A DNA stretch of 64,000 nucleotides from Lutraria lutraria. Lineage: Eukaryota > Mollusca > Bivalvia > Venerida > Mactridae. The position numbers and the translations under genes are program-made. Below the pieces are notes generated by a model. The model searched no databases, was not told the origin of the DNA, and worked only from the letters and a program-made list of their open reading frames with translations. The DNA is taken from the NCBI GenBank assembly GCA_964023205.1, contig OZ026843.1:8355029-8419028 (forward strand). Direction: 5' to 3'. Below are positions 63,120 through 64,000 of the stretch, in pieces (position 1 is the stretch's first letter; each line of letters opens with the position of its first letter).

Positions 63120-63610
63120 GCTAAATTTAGGGCCCTTAATCAGATGATCTCTGTAGAATCTGAGTAAAATACCTGGGTATAGAAGTTCAGATGCTGACAA
63201 ATATTCTTGCATGACTCTTGGAGTTATACTTCTGGAGATACACAAGACAAAAGTCCAAACATACCGATTTTTGCTAAATCAGGGACAATAACTCTACTGA
63301 TCTCCAATAATTTTGCATAAAAACTCCCTGGTGCATAAATTCACTTAATGACAACTATTCTTAGGAAGTATCATGGTCCTAGCAGTTATACTTTTGGAGT
63401 TACATGTACACGTGACACAAGACGAAAAAAGCTATTTTTTTTGCTTAATCAGGGGCAATAACTTTGCTGATCTCCAATGAATTTGCATCAAAATTCCCAG
63501 GTGCTTAAGTTCACATGCTGACAACTATTCATAGAAAGTTTAAAGGCCCTACCCATTGTACTTTTGGAGTATGCACAACACTATAACAGGCCTACGGACG
63601 GACAGCGGGC
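63120..63610 (+). repeat. Degenerate tandem repeat of about 175 bp ending in CGGACGGACAG
   Basis: Three passages of TTGCTAAATCAGGG-CAATAACT and CTGATCTCCAAT, each followed by ATTCTT-GGAAGT-TCATGG-like sequence. It ends in CCTACGGACGGACAGCGGG, a style common in mollusc repeats. Confidence 0.55.
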
Positions 63611-63642
63611 AGCATGCGGGACTGCTAATAATTTATAATTAA

Positions 63643-63987
63643 ATGCCATTCTATCAGGATTTTTGTAAAAAAATATCTTTATGCACAGCAGTAAACATGA
63701 TTTTGGTCAGATTTACCAAGGACTTATATACATACATGGATTCGCAACTGCTAAAAATAGATCAAACGATATCGTTCGGCGATCCCACAATGCATTGCTA
63801 TATACTCGGCAATGTCCGACAGCTGTATTTGGGTGTTTACGAATTTGATTATACTAATAAAACTCTGGCAATTGGGCACGGGAAATTGGTAAAGGATGCA
63901 ACAAATTCCTTAAAGATATTGAGATACATTTATAATTCACAAAGTCTAAGTATAAGCATCGAAAAAGGCATCAGTCGAACATTTTAA
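63643..63987 (+). CDS. Unassigned open frame, 114 aa
   Basis: ATG to stop, but no domain is recognised. The stretch MDSQLLKIDQTISFGDP to KLVKDATNSLKILRYI looks protein-like, with mixed polar and hydrophobic composition. It may be the first exon of a gene running off the window or a relic of an element. Codons near 63717 share 21 bases with the 11905 hairpin. I do not assign a function. Confidence 0.25.
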   Translation: MPFYQDFCKKISLCTAVNMILVRFTKDLYTYMDSQLLKIDQTISFGDPTMHCYILGNVRQLYLGVYEFDYTNKTLAIGHGKLVKDATNSLKILRYIYNSQSLSISIEKGISRTF

Positions 63988-64000
63988 ATTCCAAGATGGC

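Overview
The window is nuclear DNA from an animal, most likely a bivalve or other mollusc. Genes carry GT-AG introns, the DNA is AT-rich, protein families match animal orthologues, and the intergenic DNA is full of tRNA-derived SINEs, short terminal-inverted-repeat (TIR) elements and transcribed-looking repeats ending in 'cggacggac' runs of the kind I associate with mollusc genomes. The species cannot be named from the sequence.

Layout. 1-6.3 kb: repeats only (E-box array, CTG tract, SINE, three small TIR elements). 6.3-7.3 kb (-): an intronless PTB/PID-domain protein. 8.1-8.5 kb: a 42-bp minisatellite. 13.4-24.0 kb (+): a complete 12-coding-exon ODAD4 (TTC25) gene, an outer-dynein-arm docking subunit, with an RFX X-box, an NRF1 site and an ETS site just upstream. 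25.0-32.9 kb (-) and 42.7-50.0 kb (+): two large inverted arms, each holding a complete seven-coding-exon gene for tubulin cofactor E-like protein (TBCEL). They are head-to-head with about 10 kb between them. Copy A would encode 429 aa and copy B 392 aa; copy B has several in-frame indels, lost tryptophans and no stop. 53.9-60.9 kb (-): a nine-coding-exon high-affinity choline transporter (SLC5A7/CHT1 family). 61.8-62.8 kb: a tandem array of about 122 bp. The last 350 bases hold an unassigned open frame.

ODAD4 and TBCEL-A are tail-to-tail, as are TBCEL-B and the choline transporter. ODAD4 acts in motile-cilium assembly and TBCEL in tubulin turnover, so the left and centre of the window are microtubule-related; the transporter has no evident link to them.

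The most unusual content is a set of very small palindromic insertions. Three perfect or near-perfect hairpins of 32-37 bp share a terminal pattern (CARGGA then TATAT) and each sits between 7-bp direct repeats (two perfect, one 6 of 7). A perfect 134-bp hairpin also has a perfect 7-bp duplication. A 66-bp hairpin with a 9-bp duplication interrupts one arm of a larger inverted-repeat element whose other arm is the uninterrupted site. A 130-bp hairpin has a perfect 8-bp duplication, and the paralogous TBCEL copy supplies its empty site. These look like mobile elements reduced to little more than their inverted ends.
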